Assembly (NCBI GenBank): GCA_023251095.1 | Contig: JAHEZL010000016.1 | Span: forward strand, 46,605-110,604 | Direction of reading: 5' to 3' | Length of the DNA: 64,000 bases | DNA from: Flavobacteriales bacterium | GTDB taxonomy: Bacteria > Bacteroidota > Bacteroidia > Flavobacteriales_C > GCA-002722245 | Shown here: piece by piece, positions 8,442 to 17,723 of the stretch | Layout: the number at the start of each line of letters is the position of its first letter | How positions within the stretch are numbered: position 1 is the first letter of the stretch | Made by a program: the position numbers and the translations under genes | The notes under the pieces: model-generated | What the model was told of the DNA's origin: nothing | What the model saw: the letters and a program-made list of their open reading frames with translations, nothing else | Database searches by the model: none

Positions 8442-10691
8442 ATGAATGTACGTGTATTACTTCAATCGACCCTTAGCCTCTTAACTCTGGCAATGGTTTC
8501 TTGTGCCCCTCACGAGGAAGCGGCAGCAACTACAACAGATCCCGGTTACCCGGAAGAAGTTAAAAAGCTTTTGAGCGAAATGTCGGTGGAAGAGAAAGCC
8601 GGACAATTAACAATTTTGAATTTGACTGTTTTGGTAAAAACAGATTCAATCACAGGTGCTATCACGTTAGATACCGCCAAATTATCTGATATCCTTGTAA
8701 AACATAAAGTGGGTAATATATTAAATACCCACTCCAACGCCTTAACTGATTCTGTTTGGAGAGGCATCATCACTCAGCTTCAGGCTTATGCCGCTAAAAC
8801 ACCGCACAAAATTCCAATCCTTTATGGAATTGATGGTATCCACGGAGCTACCTATACTTCCAACTCAGTATTGTTCCCTCACAGCTTGGCTTTGGCCGCT
8901 TCAAGAAATCCGGAGCTGGCTAAAATCGGTGCGAAGGCAACTGCTGCCGATGTTCGTGCTTCAGGTATCCGCTGGAACTACGCTCCTGTATTAGAGGTAG
9001 CGCGTCAGCCATTGTGGGCTCGTTTCGGTGAAACTTACGGTGAAGATCCATATTTGATTTCTCAAATGGGTGTTGCTGCTATTAAGGGATATGAAGAAGA
9101 CGGTTTGGATAAAGTAACAGGTGTTGCTTCTTGTATGAAACACTATTTAGGTTACTCTGCGCCAGTATCTGGAAAAGACAGAAGTCCGGCCCTTATCCCT
9201 GAAATCACTTTAAGAGAATATTACTTACCCCCTTTCCAGGCTGCTGTTAATGCAGGATCAGCTTCTATCATGATTAACTCAGCTGATATCAATGGAGTTC
9301 CTGTTCATGGAAGTCATTATTTACTGACAGATGTTTTGCGTGGAGAACTAGGATTTAAAGGCTTGGTAGTTTCCGACTGGCAAGACGTAATGCGTTTGTA
9401 CGATCGTCACCACGTTGCTAAAGATTATAGAGAAGCTACAAAAATGGGGATTAACGCCGGTGTTGACATGAGCATGGTTCCTTATGATACTAAATTTACT
9501 GATCACGTTATCGACTTGGTAAACGCAAAAGAAATCTCCATGGAAAGATTGGATGAAGCTTGCGGACGAGTATTGATGTTGAAATACAAACTGGGAATCT
9601 TGAAAGATGGTGGTTTGCCTGAAAAAGCGGCGATCGCTAATTTCAATCCTGAGAAAAACAAAACCAATGCTATTGAAGCAGCTCGTGAAGTAATGACCTT
9701 ATTGAAAAATCAGGACAATATCCTTCCATTGAAAAAAGGAACAAAAGTATTGTTGGCCGGTCCGGGAGCTGAAAAAGTTTCTATGCTCAACGGATGCTGG
9801 TCATTCTCATGGCAAGGTAAAGAAAACAGCATCTACCCTTCTTACTACACTACAGTGGCAACTGAATTGAAAGCCATTGCCGGTGAAGGAAATGTAACGG
9901 TAGAGAAATCAAATAAAATTGCAAAAACAAATGCCGATGTAATCGTTCTTTGTATCGGAGAAGATGCTTATGCTGAAACTCCAGGTTCTATCAGAGAATT
10001 GGATCTTGAGGTATCACAACAGGAATTGGTGAAATCAGCTTACGCTACAGGAAAACCGGTGATTTTGGTTTTAATCGAAGGTCGTCCGAGATTGATCCGC
10101 AACCTCGAACCACAAGCAAAAGGAGTACTGATGGCTTACTGGCCCGGCTTTGGCGGATCAAAAGCAATTGCTGAAACTTTGTTCGGTTTGAACAATCCAT
10201 CCGGCAAATTACCTTTCACTTATCCTAAATACAGTGGTTACCAGATTTCTTACGATTACAAATTTGCCGATGTTAATGAAGAATTGGAAATCGGAGGATT
10301 TACCAATACCGGTTATGATGTTCAATGGCCATTCGGATTTGGTTTGAGCTACACCACTTTCTCTTATTCTGCTTTGCAATGTGACACTGTGTTGAAAGGC
10401 GCAAACAAACTGAATGTATCTATTACTGTTACCAACACCGGTAAAGTAGACGGTACTGAAATTGTAGAGCTTTACACGCATGATCATTATGCAAGCATTG
10501 CTCCTTGCCTGAGAAGACTCCGCGATTTCACCCGCGTAACTTTGAAAGCAGGAGAAAGCAAAAAAGTATCTTTTGCAATTGACGCTGAAGACTTATCTTT
10601 CATCAACGCTGAATACAAACGCGTAACGGAAGATGGTAAGTTTGATGTGATGATTGGTGATCAGAAAAAAGAGTTTACTTACAGTAACTAG
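8442..10691 (+). CDS. bglX: Glycoside hydrolase family 3 beta-glucosidase, lipoprotein
   Basis: 749 aa. The N-terminus is a lipoprotein signal with lipobox AMVSC, the lipidated Cys being residue 21, so the enzyme is anchored on the outer face of the inner or, more likely, the outer membrane. The GH3 N-terminal barrel has the substrate-binding KHYLGY segment and the nucleophile Asp312 in GLVVSDWQD. The second domain (about 390–600) and a fibronectin III-like C-terminal domain (about 660–749) complete the BglX layout. It would remove terminal beta-linked glucose from oligosaccharides. The exact linkage specificity cannot be read from sequence. It stands alone and ends at a strong terminator (10714–10750), not in a susC/susD locus. 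Confidence 0.92.
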   Translation: MNVRVLLQSTLSLLTLAMVSCAPHEEAAATTTDPGYPEEVKKLLSEMSVEEKAGQLTILNLTVLVKTDSITGAITLDTAKLSDILVKHKVGNILNTHSNALTDSVWRGIITQLQAYAAKTPHKIPILYGIDGIHGATYTSNSVLFPHSLALAASRNPELAKIGAKATAADVRASGIRWNYAPVLEVARQPLWARFGETYGEDPYLISQMGVAAIKGYEEDGLDKVTGVASCMKHYLGYSAPVSGKDRSPALIPEITLREYYLPPFQAAVNAGSASIMINSADINGVPVHGSHYLLTDVLRGELGFKGLVVSDWQDVMRLYDRHHVAKDYREATKMGINAGVDMSMVPYDTKFTDHVIDLVNAKEISMERLDEACGRVLMLKYKLGILKDGGLPEKAAIANFNPEKNKTNAIEAAREVMTLLKNQDNILPLKKGTKVLLAGPGAEKVSMLNGCWSFSWQGKENSIYPSYYTTVATELKAIAGEGNVTVEKSNKIAKTNADVIVLCIGEDAYAETPGSIRELDLEVSQQELVKSAYATGKPVILVLIEGRPRLIRNLEPQAKGVLMAYWPGFGGSKAIAETLFGLNNPSGKLPFTYPKYSGYQISYDYKFADVNEELEIGGFTNTGYDVQWPFGFGLSYTTFSYSALQCDTVLKGANKLNVSITVTNTGKVDGTEIVELYTHDHYASIAPCLRRLRDFTRVTLKAGESKKVSFAIDAEDLSFINAEYKRVTEDGKFDVMIGDQKKEFTYSN

Positions 10692-10713
10692 TAAGTAATA
10701 CATACTGAATAGA

Positions 10714-10750
10714 AAAAGCACCGGTTGAGAGACCGGTGCTTTTTTGTTTT
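10714..10750 (+). terminator. Intrinsic terminator after bglX
   Basis: A perfect 12-bp stem (AAAAGCACCGGT / ACCGGTGCTTTT) with a 6-nt loop (TGAGAG) is followed by TTTTTGTTTT. It starts 22 nt after the bglX stop. The A-run on the left makes it able to work in both directions, which suits the convergent aacS gene. Confidence 0.9.
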
Positions 10751-10755
10751 AATGA

Positions 10756-10910
10756 AATCCCTCTGCCTGCGCACAGAATTCCTTCGCACCTCCCTTTTTC
10801 AAAGGGAGAAGCCCATTCCCTGAAAACCATTATTTAAGTATGGATGAGAGCGCACTTCTCCCTTTGAAAAAGGGAGGTGCGAAGGAATTCTGTGCGCAGG
10901 CAGAGGGATT
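10756..10910. repeat. Long nested inverted repeat, family 2
   Basis: Two perfectly matching 56-nt arms (10756–10811 and 10855–10910) flank a 43-nt spacer. Each arm also holds a small hairpin, CTCCCTTT–TTC–AAAGGGAG. The right arm ends on the first base of the aacS stop codon. There is no T-run, and the element lies next to a separate complete terminator, so it does not look like an ordinary terminator. The architecture matches the other nested repeats in this window although the sequence does not. Confidence 0.9.
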
Positions 10911-12820
10911 TATTTCTTCCCTCTCACAAACCCCAAAAAAAACTTCAAACTCTCGGGATTTTTCATTGCATCCTTTGTTGCTGCTTTTTCAATTGGTGTC
11001 CCCATCAGTATTTTCTTCATGGGAGTTTCCATTTTTTTACCACTGATGGTATATGGAATTTCAGCAACCTGAAATATTTCATCAGGCACATGACGCGGAG
11101 AATATTGCTTGCGCAACTCCGCTTTTATTTTTGCTTTCAAAGCGTCATCCAAAATAAAACCTTCGCGAAGCACCACAAACAAAGGCATGTAATGCTCTCC
11201 TCCTTCTTCATCGGTGCAAATAACCATGCTGTCTTTTATTTCGGCAACACTTTCCACTGCGCTATAAACTTCACTGGTACCAATGCGCACACCACCGCGG
11301 TTGAGTGTTGCGTCGGAGCGACCGAAAATAATGACTGAATTCCGGGAAGTGATTTTTATCCAATCACCATGTCGCCATTTCCCCGGATACATTTCAAAAT
11401 AACTGGAATGGTATTTTTCATTTCCTTTATCGTTCCAAAAATAAACAGGCATGGAAGGCAGCGCTTCTTCAATCACCATTTCGCCAAGTTCATCATAAAC
11501 GGGTTTTCCCTGTTCATTGTAAGCTTCCACTTTACAACCCAGCAAACGACATTGTATTTCACCTGCATAAACAGGTTCATAAGGATTTCCGCCCACAAAG
11601 CCACTGCAAATATCGGTTCCTCCGCTAAGCGAAATCAACCACAAATCTTTTTTTATGTTTTTGTAAATCCAGTCGAAAGCCTCCGGAGGCAAAGGAGACC
11701 CGGTACTTCCCAAGGATTGAATATGATTCAGTTTTCCTTCATAGTTCACACCTTCTTTCATGCAGGAAATGTAAAAACTTGCTCCTGCTCCGAAATGCGT
11801 GATTTTTGTTTTTTCTGCCAGATCCCACAACACATTAATATTGGGATAAGCAGGCGCACCATCGTAAATCACCACTGTGGTTCCGTGCAACAAAGCCGCG
11901 TTGGCATAATTCCACATCATCCATCCTGTGGTGGAATACCAGAAAAAACGATCTCCTTTTTTGCAGTTTTGATGCAAACCCATTGCTTTCAAATGCTCTA
12001 TCAGCATTCCTCCCACACTGTGTGTAATTGCCTTGGGTTTACCGGTAGTTCCCGAGGAATATAAAATCCAGATGGGATCACTGAAATCAACTCTCGTGAA
12101 TTCGAGAGTTGCGCTTTTGTTGTTCATTATATTGGTCCACTCGGCACTGCCAACAATCAGTAATTTTTTTAATCCTTTTAAATGATCCGCCAATTCAGCA
12201 ACGGTTTCATTTTTTGAAAACTGCTTGCCATTGTATGAATAGCTGTCGCAGGCTATTAATATTTTTGGTTCAATCTGACTCAACCTGTCGATAACACTCG
12301 CTGTTCCAAAATCGGGAGAACAGCTCGACCACACCGCGCCCAATGAATTAGCGGCTAAAAATGCAATCAGTGCTTCAGGATTATTGGGTAAATACGCAGC
12401 GATGCGATCGCCTTTGCCGATTCCTTCCGCCTTAAAATACGCCGCCAGAGCAGCCACTTTTTCTTCCAGTTCCTGCCACGAAATTTCTGTTGCAGTTTGC
12501 GTTTCCGACTGGAATATGATGGCTGGATATTCACTCGCTTTATTTCTGAAAACATGTTCGGCGTAATTTACTTTCGTTCCTTCAAACCATTTGGCTCCTA
12601 TCATTTCAGGTGTTTGCAACAATACTTTTTGATAAGATCCATCGTGTAATACCTCATAATATTGCCAGATGGATTCCCAGAATTGAGAAATATTATTCAC
12701 CGACCAATCCCACAATTCCGCGTAATTATTCAAGTCCAGATTTTTCTCACGCTTCAGATACTGCGCGTAAGCAAACATATTGGAAGATTCGGTGAATTGT
12801 TTTGATGGTTGCCACAACAT
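10910..12820 (-). CDS. aacS: Acetoacetyl-CoA synthetase
   Basis: 636 aa, an ANL-superfamily acyl-CoA synthetase. The ATP/AMP-binding P-loop is YSSGTTGKPKAI (about residues 253–264). The segment ISLSGGTDICSGFVGG is characteristic of acetoacetyl-CoA synthetases and differs from acetyl-CoA synthetases. The C-terminal lid domain carries RGGVRIGTSEVY and a late Lys in SGKKMETP, the usual acetylation-sensitive catalytic lysine. It activates acetoacetate with ATP and CoA in the cytoplasm, feeding ketone bodies or PHB breakdown products into acetyl-CoA. It is transcribed alone, convergent with bglX and divergent from ribD. Confidence 0.92.
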   Translation of the reverse strand: MLWQPSKQFTESSNMFAYAQYLKREKNLDLNNYAELWDWSVNNISQFWESIWQYYEVLHDGSYQKVLLQTPEMIGAKWFEGTKVNYAEHVFRNKASEYPAIIFQSETQTATEISWQELEEKVAALAAYFKAEGIGKGDRIAAYLPNNPEALIAFLAANSLGAVWSSCSPDFGTASVIDRLSQIEPKILIACDSYSYNGKQFSKNETVAELADHLKGLKKLLIVGSAEWTNIMNNKSATLEFTRVDFSDPIWILYSSGTTGKPKAITHSVGGMLIEHLKAMGLHQNCKKGDRFFWYSTTGWMMWNYANAALLHGTTVVIYDGAPAYPNINVLWDLAEKTKITHFGAGASFYISCMKEGVNYEGKLNHIQSLGSTGSPLPPEAFDWIYKNIKKDLWLISLSGGTDICSGFVGGNPYEPVYAGEIQCRLLGCKVEAYNEQGKPVYDELGEMVIEEALPSMPVYFWNDKGNEKYHSSYFEMYPGKWRHGDWIKITSRNSVIIFGRSDATLNRGGVRIGTSEVYSAVESVAEIKDSMVICTDEEGGEHYMPLFVVLREGFILDDALKAKIKAELRKQYSPRHVPDEIFQVAEIPYTISGKKMETPMKKILMGTPIEKAATKDAMKNPESLKFFLGFVRGKK

Positions 12821-12873
12821 AAAAATGAAAATAGATAAATTTCTGAAATATTCAATCCAAAAAATACATCAAG

Positions 12874-12926
12874 CGATAATGAATATTCCATTTGACCTTT
12901 AAAATAAATTATATACAAATGAAATA
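12874..12926 (+). promoter_or_regulatory. Conserved upstream block shared with coaE
   Basis: The 23 nt at 12874–12896 (starting CGATAATG and ending TTTGAC, with a GAATATTC palindrome inside) are identical to the reverse complement of 34889–34911 upstream of coaE. Similarity continues as an A/T-rich tract to a matching CAAATGAAA. The block points toward ribD here and toward coaE there. It may be a promoter or regulator site, or a small dispersed repeat. Confidence 0.5.
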
Positions 12927-12941
12927 AATTAACTTTACTTC

Positions 12942-13997
12942 ATGCTCATACAGGAAATGTATATGAAAAGATGCATTCAACTTGCATTAAAAGGCTTGGG
13001 TGCTGTTGCTCCAAATCCAATGGTAGGTTGTGTGATAGTGCATGAAGGAAAAATCATCGGCGAAGGTTATCACGAAGTTTATGGCAGCGCTCACGCAGAA
13101 GTAAATGCTATCAACTCAGTTGAAAATAAAGAATTCCTGAAAAATTGTGTTTTATATGTGAGCTTAGAACCCTGCAACCACTATGGGAAAACCCCACCCT
13201 GCAGCGACTTAATCCTAAAACACCAAATCCCTGAAGTAGTCATCGGCTGCACCGATTCTTTTGAAAAAGTGGCAGGCAAAGGAATAGAAAAATTAAAAAA
13301 CGCAGGGATCAAAGTCACAACAGATGTTTTAGAAAGCGAATGCCGCAATCTTAACAAACGCTTTTTCACCTTCCATGAAAAAAAACGTCCTTACATTATT
13401 TTAAAATGGGCACAAACACAGGACGGGTTCATCAGCCGATTGGAAGAAGATATTCAAAACAACAATTGGATCACTGGGGAAGAAAGCAAAATACTGTCGC
13501 ATCAATTAAGAGTTTCCGAACAGGCAATTTTAGTGGGCACCAATACTGCGCGCATCGACAATCCTGAATTAACGGCGCGACTCGTTCCGGGTAAAAATCC
13601 GCTGAGAATAGTTTTGGATAAAAATTTAAGCTTAGCGGCCACACTAAATATTTTCGATCAATCTACCCCTACCCTTATTATCAACACTGTTAAAAATGAA
13701 GTCCTTCCCAATCTGGAATACATAAAAACAGAAGGCAAAGATGTGGCTCAGGAAACCATAGAAATCTTATATAAAAAAGAAATCTCTTCGCTGATCATAG
13801 AAGGAGGAGCGCATACTTTAAATAGTTTTATTGCTGTAAATCTGTGGGACGAAGCTTTTATTTTTACGGGAAACAAAAAGTTTGAAAAAGGAATTAAAGC
13901 CCCTGTGATAAAAGGTAAAAAAGAAAAATTACCTAACCCCGGAAATGATTTGCTTAGCTTTATAAAAAATACAAATGATCAGCAACTCAAACCCTGA
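12942..13997 (+). CDS. ribD: RibD, riboflavin deaminase/reductase
   Basis: 351 aa. The N-terminal deaminase domain has the zinc site: H51-A-E53, then the PCN…C motif with Cys78 and Cys87 (SLEPCNHYGKTPPCSD). The C-terminal reductase domain (about 150–345) has the expected WAQTQDGFI, LVGTNTAR and IIEGGAHTLNSFI segments. The bifunctional enzyme carries out the second and third steps of riboflavin synthesis. It deaminates the pyrimidinone made from GTP, then reduces the ribose side chain with NADPH. The ATG at 12942 is used; Met6 is a possible alternative. It stands apart from other rib genes and is followed 17 nt later by a small lipoprotein gene. Confidence 0.93.
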   Translation: MLIQEMYMKRCIQLALKGLGAVAPNPMVGCVIVHEGKIIGEGYHEVYGSAHAEVNAINSVENKEFLKNCVLYVSLEPCNHYGKTPPCSDLILKHQIPEVVIGCTDSFEKVAGKGIEKLKNAGIKVTTDVLESECRNLNKRFFTFHEKKRPYIILKWAQTQDGFISRLEEDIQNNNWITGEESKILSHQLRVSEQAILVGTNTARIDNPELTARLVPGKNPLRIVLDKNLSLAATLNIFDQSTPTLIINTVKNEVLPNLEYIKTEGKDVAQETIEILYKKEISSLIIEGGAHTLNSFIAVNLWDEAFIFTGNKKFEKGIKAPVIKGKKEKLPNPGNDLLSFIKNTNDQQLKP

Positions 13998-14014
13998 ACC
14001 AACGTCTTATTGAT

Positions 14015-14389
14015 ATGCGCAAAATACTTTTTATCATCGCTGCTTTCATCACTTTATATTCCTGTGTGCCTGATCCTGTTTGTTCGGGAATAATTGTGCA
14101 TCAGGTGAAAATTGTTGACTCACTGGGGAAACCTGTGCTTTTAGACACTTTTTACACTGTTTGTCTGGATAAACCCGATACCTTGCGAATCCCCAGATAC
14201 CTCAAAGACAGCTTACAACTTTATCCGCTTCTTGACGATACCTACTCTTCTGTTTTTAACAAACAATCCACTGCCAATTTCAAATTCATCGGAATCAAAG
14301 GAAGTGACACCATATCATCGCCCTATGTATTCAAATACGATGGTTGCCACTCCTCTCTCCTGAGCGGTAGTTCTAAAATAGTTCACTAA
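14015..14389 (+). CDS. Small lipoprotein of unknown function
   Basis: 124 aa. The N-terminus is a lipoprotein signal peptide with lipobox LYSC, so Cys17 would be lipidated and the protein anchored to a membrane. The mature part is about 108 residues with three more Cys (in PVCSG, TVCLD and DGCHS) and a beta-rich pattern. I do not recognise the family. It starts 17 nt after ribD and could share its transcript. The next gene is separated by 63 nt. Length, the clean signal and normal codon use support a real gene. Confidence 0.75.
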   Translation: MRKILFIIAAFITLYSCVPDPVCSGIIVHQVKIVDSLGKPVLLDTFYTVCLDKPDTLRIPRYLKDSLQLYPLLDDTYSSVFNKQSTANFKFIGIKGSDTISSPYVFKYDGCHSSLLSGSSKIVH

Positions 14390-14452
14390 GGAAACATTTT
14401 TTGATAAATCACAGTTTAATTACAAAAACTAACATGTAATTAATTCTGATTT

Positions 14453-16237
14453 ATGAAGAAAATCTCTACTTTGATTTTAAGTTCCTCTTTATTATTAAGT
14501 AATGTTTACGCCGGCGTAAGTGTTGGAGGACCGGTAATTTTAGGATCAGTAAACCAGGTACACAATACAGTACACAACAATCCCGATCAGCTGGTGATCA
14601 ACAATCAAACGCAATACGCAACAATCGTCAATTATTATTCCGATAATAAAATCGTTGGAACTCTGGTAGGATATCCTGATTCTCATTTTACCCTGATGAC
14701 GGAAAATGGAAAAATGGAAGGATTCATCATTGTAGATAAAGAAAATGATATCGCTTTTAAATACAGAACCAACGAAAAAAATGAAGTTACCGTAGAGCAG
14801 GTTTCCGTTAACACTATATTATGTGTGAGTTACAAATATGCCGGTACTCAAAACAACGCACAAACCCTTAATCAAACGCAAATGGGCGCAGTGCCTGAGC
14901 AAGGTCCTGTTCCCAGCTACCAAAGCTTGGCGGGATCAGCCAATGTTTTATATCTTGATTTCGACGGATTTGATTTACCTGCTGCTTCTCAATGGAATGG
15001 CGGTGTTGCACTTACTGCCGCTGCTGCCGGCTATTCCGACGCACAGATTTTTGAAACATGGAGTGTTACCGCTGAGGACTATGCTCCTTTCAATATCAAT
15101 GTAACTACCGACGTAAATGTTTTCAATGCTGCAGCCACAGGACACCGAATGAGAATGGTTTTAACCACTACTTCTAGCTGGAGCGGTGGCGGCGGAATTG
15201 CCTATGTTGACGTGTTTACCGATGCTACTGAAAAATACCAACCGGGATGGGTATTCGTTGATAAAATGGGAGGATCTGCATCCAATGCCGGAGAAGCTAC
15301 TTCACATGAAGCCGGACACACTTTGTCATTACAACATCACGGAACATTAAATGCGGGCGTGGATACAGTAGAATACTATTCGGGACACGGCAACTGGGGA
15401 CCTATCATGGGCGCAGCTTACGGCATGAGCATGTCGCAATTCAGCAAAGGAGAATACACCAACGCCAACAGCTATTATATTGATTATCAAAACAACGATG
15501 CCCGAGTAGATTTTGTTCAGGATGACCTGGCCGAAGTGGCTCAAAGAGTGGCTTACAAATCCGATGACCACAGCAACAGTATTGCCAACAGTCCTACTGA
15601 AATTTCCTTTACACTGAATGGAAGTGATGGACTTGTAGACTCCACAGGAAATAATGGATTAATAGGAACTACAGCCGATTTAGATGCCTTTCATTTTTAC
15701 ACCGGAGGCGGCGTTGTTACCTTGAATTTTAAACCTTCCGCAGCTGTTAAATCCAATCTGGATATTCAAGTAAAATTATACAACAGCAGCAGCACGCTGG
15801 TAAATACTTTCAGCACTGCTCACGGAGCAACTACCATCACAGGAGTTAGCATCAACCAACAACTTGCAGCAGATGATTATTACCTTACCATTGATGGCGT
15901 AGGATCAGGAAGTGCCGTTATCGGCTGGAGCGACTACAACTCTATGGGACCTTATTATATCAAAGGAACTATTCCCAACGCTGTAAATACAACAGAGACA
16001 AAAACACTGGCCGGAAAAAATGATGTGAAAATCTTCCCTAATCCAATGAACAGCGATGGAATATTACGTTTCTCCACTACTGTAGATCTTGTTAAGGTTT
16101 ATGATGTAACAGGAAAAATATTGAATTACACCAACAACAGTAACTACATCAACCTGGGCAATCAACTGCCCGAAGGTGTTTACTTTGTTGAATTAACAGC
16201 CAACAACCAAACTGTTGTAAGCAAAGTTATCCGCTAA
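14453..16237 (+). CDS. Secreted zinc metallopeptidase with T9SS sorting domain
   Basis: 594 aa. Signal peptide about 1–20 (ending NVYA). A probable pro-region leads into a catalytic domain with the metzincin-type zinc motif HEAGHTLSLQH (His285, Glu286, His289, His295), the extended HExxHxxxxxH form. A beta-rich domain, perhaps a pre-peptidase C-terminal-like domain (about 370–505), follows. Residues about 515–594 form a type A T9SS sorting domain (KIFPNPM, VYDVTGK, EGVYFVEL, KVIR end). The protein would cross the outer membrane through T9SS and be released or attached to the surface. The usual G/D after the third His is replaced by H296, so the clan is probable rather than certain. Confidence 0.85.
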   Translation: MKKISTLILSSSLLLSNVYAGVSVGGPVILGSVNQVHNTVHNNPDQLVINNQTQYATIVNYYSDNKIVGTLVGYPDSHFTLMTENGKMEGFIIVDKENDIAFKYRTNEKNEVTVEQVSVNTILCVSYKYAGTQNNAQTLNQTQMGAVPEQGPVPSYQSLAGSANVLYLDFDGFDLPAASQWNGGVALTAAAAGYSDAQIFETWSVTAEDYAPFNINVTTDVNVFNAAATGHRMRMVLTTTSSWSGGGGIAYVDVFTDATEKYQPGWVFVDKMGGSASNAGEATSHEAGHTLSLQHHGTLNAGVDTVEYYSGHGNWGPIMGAAYGMSMSQFSKGEYTNANSYYIDYQNNDARVDFVQDDLAEVAQRVAYKSDDHSNSIANSPTEISFTLNGSDGLVDSTGNNGLIGTTADLDAFHFYTGGGVVTLNFKPSAAVKSNLDIQVKLYNSSSTLVNTFSTAHGATTITGVSINQQLAADDYYLTIDGVGSGSAVIGWSDYNSMGPYYIKGTIPNAVNTTETKTLAGKNDVKIFPNPMNSDGILRFSTTVDLVKVYDVTGKILNYTNNSNYINLGNQLPEGVYFVELTANNQTVVSKVIR

Positions 16238-16260
16238 AAATAGTACACAATATACCCCTG

Positions 16261-16292
16261 AAACCACCTCTATTAACAGAGGTGGTTTTTTT
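16261..16292 (+). terminator. Intrinsic terminator after the metallopeptidase gene
   Basis: An 11-bp perfect stem (AAACCACCTCT / AGAGGTGGTTT) with loop ATTAAC is followed by a run of T. It begins 23 nt after the stop codon. Confidence 0.88.
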
Positions 16293-16315
16293 CGTTCATA
16301 AAAAAGAGCAAAGTC

Positions 16316-16348
16316 TTTGGTTCTTTTCAAAAGAACGAAGTATTTTTG
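16316..16348 (+). promoter_or_regulatory. glyA promoter with a palindromic operator-like spacer
   Basis: TTTG at 16316–16319 and TATTTTTG at 16341–16348 match both Bacteroidota promoter boxes with a 21-nt spacer. The spacer contains a perfect interrupted palindrome, GTTCTTTT-C-AAAAGAAC, at 16320–16336. A protein bound there would block the promoter. Predicted leader length to the glyA ATG is about 27 nt. Confidence 0.6.
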
Positions 16349-16378
16349 CACCTCACTTCAAGAGAAAAACTTATATAC

Positions 16379-17665
16379 ATGAAAAAAGATACAGCCATTT
16401 TTAATCTTATTGCTCAGGAAAAACAACGTCAGTTGAGCGGTATAGAGCTTATTGCTTCCGAAAACTTCGTGAGCGAACAAGTGATGAACGCTATGGGTAG
16501 CGTTTTGACAAACAAATATGCAGAAGGACTTCCGGGCAAAAGATATTATGGCGGATGCGAAGTGGTGGATGAAATTGAGCAACTGGCCATCGATCGTTTG
16601 AAAAAATTATTTGGTGCCGAATGGGCCAATGTTCAGCCGCACTCAGGAGCACAAGCCAATGCTGCGGTAATGCTGGCGGTAATCAATCCGGGTGATGCTA
16701 TCCTTGGATTTGATTTATCTCACGGTGGTCACTTAACCCACGGTTCTCCGGCCAACTTCTCAGGAAAATTATACAAAGCCAATTTCTATGGCGTTGAAAA
16801 AGAAACCGGTCGCGTGAACTACGATATCATGGCGGCAAAAGCAAAAGAAGTTAAACCTAAGCTGATCATCGCCGGAGCTTCTGCTTACTCAAGAGACTGG
16901 GATTACGCTGCAATGAGAGCCATCGCTGATGAATGCGGCGCTTTGTTGATGGCCGATATTTCTCATCCTGCAGGCTTGATCTGTAAAGGTTTACTGAACA
17001 ATCCAATGGAACACTGTCACATCGTTACAACCACTACTCACAAAACTTTACGTGGACCAAGAGGTGGTGTGATCATGCTGGGTAAAGATTTTGAAAATCC
17101 AATGGGACAAAAAACTTTGAAAGGTGAATTGAAAAAAATGTCACAATGTTTAGACGGCGCTGTTTTCCCGGGAACTCAAGGCGGACCGTTAGAGCACGTT
17201 ATCGCTGCTAAAGCCATCGCTTTCGGCGAAGCTTTAACTGATGAATACGGTGAATATATCCAACAAGTGAAAAAGAATGCTGCTGTAATGGCTGCTGAAT
17301 TGGTGAAAAGAGGCTACCAGATTATTTCAGGCGGTACCGATAACCACTCTATGCTGATCGACATGCGTTCAAAGAATATTTCAGGTAAAGATGCTGAAGC
17401 TGTTCTCGGACATGCGCACATCACCGTAAATAAAAACATGGTTCCTTTTGATGACAAATCACCTTTCGTTACTTCAGGTATCCGCGTTGGTACGCCTGCC
17501 ATCACTTCCCGTGGTGTGAAAGAAGGCGAAATAGTGAAAATCGTTGATTTGATTGACACTGCAATCATCAATAAAGACAATGCAAACAAACTGGCTGAAA
17601 TTAAAACAGAAGTAAGCAAAATGATGAGCAGCTATCCTTTATTTGCTCAGGAAGCTTTGGTTTAA
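16379..17665 (+). CDS. glyA: Serine hydroxymethyltransferase
   Basis: 428 aa from ATG 16379. A longer frame from 16346 would begin inside the predicted −7 box. This PLP enzyme converts serine and tetrahydrofolate to glycine and 5,10-methylene-tetrahydrofolate in the cytoplasm and supplies one-carbon units. The PLP lysine is Lys222 in [14 protein letters not shown]. Other family markers are ELIASENF near the N-terminus, [23 protein letters not shown] and DISHPAGL. The gene is monocistronic between two terminators. Codon use is biased toward a restricted set (for example CGT for Arg), consistent with high expression. Confidence 0.97.
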   Translation: MKKDTAIFNLIAQEKQRQLSGIELIASENFVSEQVMNAMGSVLTNKYAEGLPGKRYYGGCEVVDEIEQLAIDRLKKLFGAEWANVQPHSGAQANAAVMLAVINPGDAILGFDLSHGGHLTHGSPANFSGKLYKANFYGVEKETGRVNYDIMAAKAKEVKPKLIIAGASAYSRDWDYAAMRAIADECGALLMADISHPAGLICKGLLNNPMEHCHIVTTTTHKTLRGPRGGVIMLGKDFENPMGQKTLKGELKKMSQCLDGAVFPGTQGGPLEHVIAAKAIAFGEALTDEYGEYIQQVKKNAAVMAAELVKRGYQIISGGTDNHSMLIDMRSKNISGKDAEAVLGHAHITVNKNMVPFDDKSPFVTSGIRVGTPAITSRGVKEGEIVKIVDLIDTAIINKDNANKLAEIKTEVSKMMSSYPLFAQEALV

Positions 17666-17687
17666 AATCAGTAAAATGATAAAGAGA

Positions 17688-17715
17688 AAGTCCGGTAGAA
17701 ATACCGGACTTTTTT
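17688..17715 (+). terminator. Intrinsic terminator after glyA
   Basis: A perfect 10-bp stem, AAGTCCGGTA / TACCGGACTT, with loop GAAA is followed by further T residues. It lies 22 nt after the glyA stop and just before the 3' end of the convergent hydrolase gene. Confidence 0.88.
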
Positions 17716-17723
17716 GTTTCATA

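Noticed and set aside
10756..10910. Insertion sequence bounded by inverted repeats
   Set aside because: The spacer is only 43 nt with no coding capacity and no target-site duplication is evident.
10840..12064. Several plus-strand frames (10840–11046, 10877–11338, 11369–12064) opposite the 3' half of aacS
   Set aside because: They lie antisense to a complete acetoacetyl-CoA synthetase gene, have no recognisable domains and read as Cys/His/Phe-rich shadow protein.
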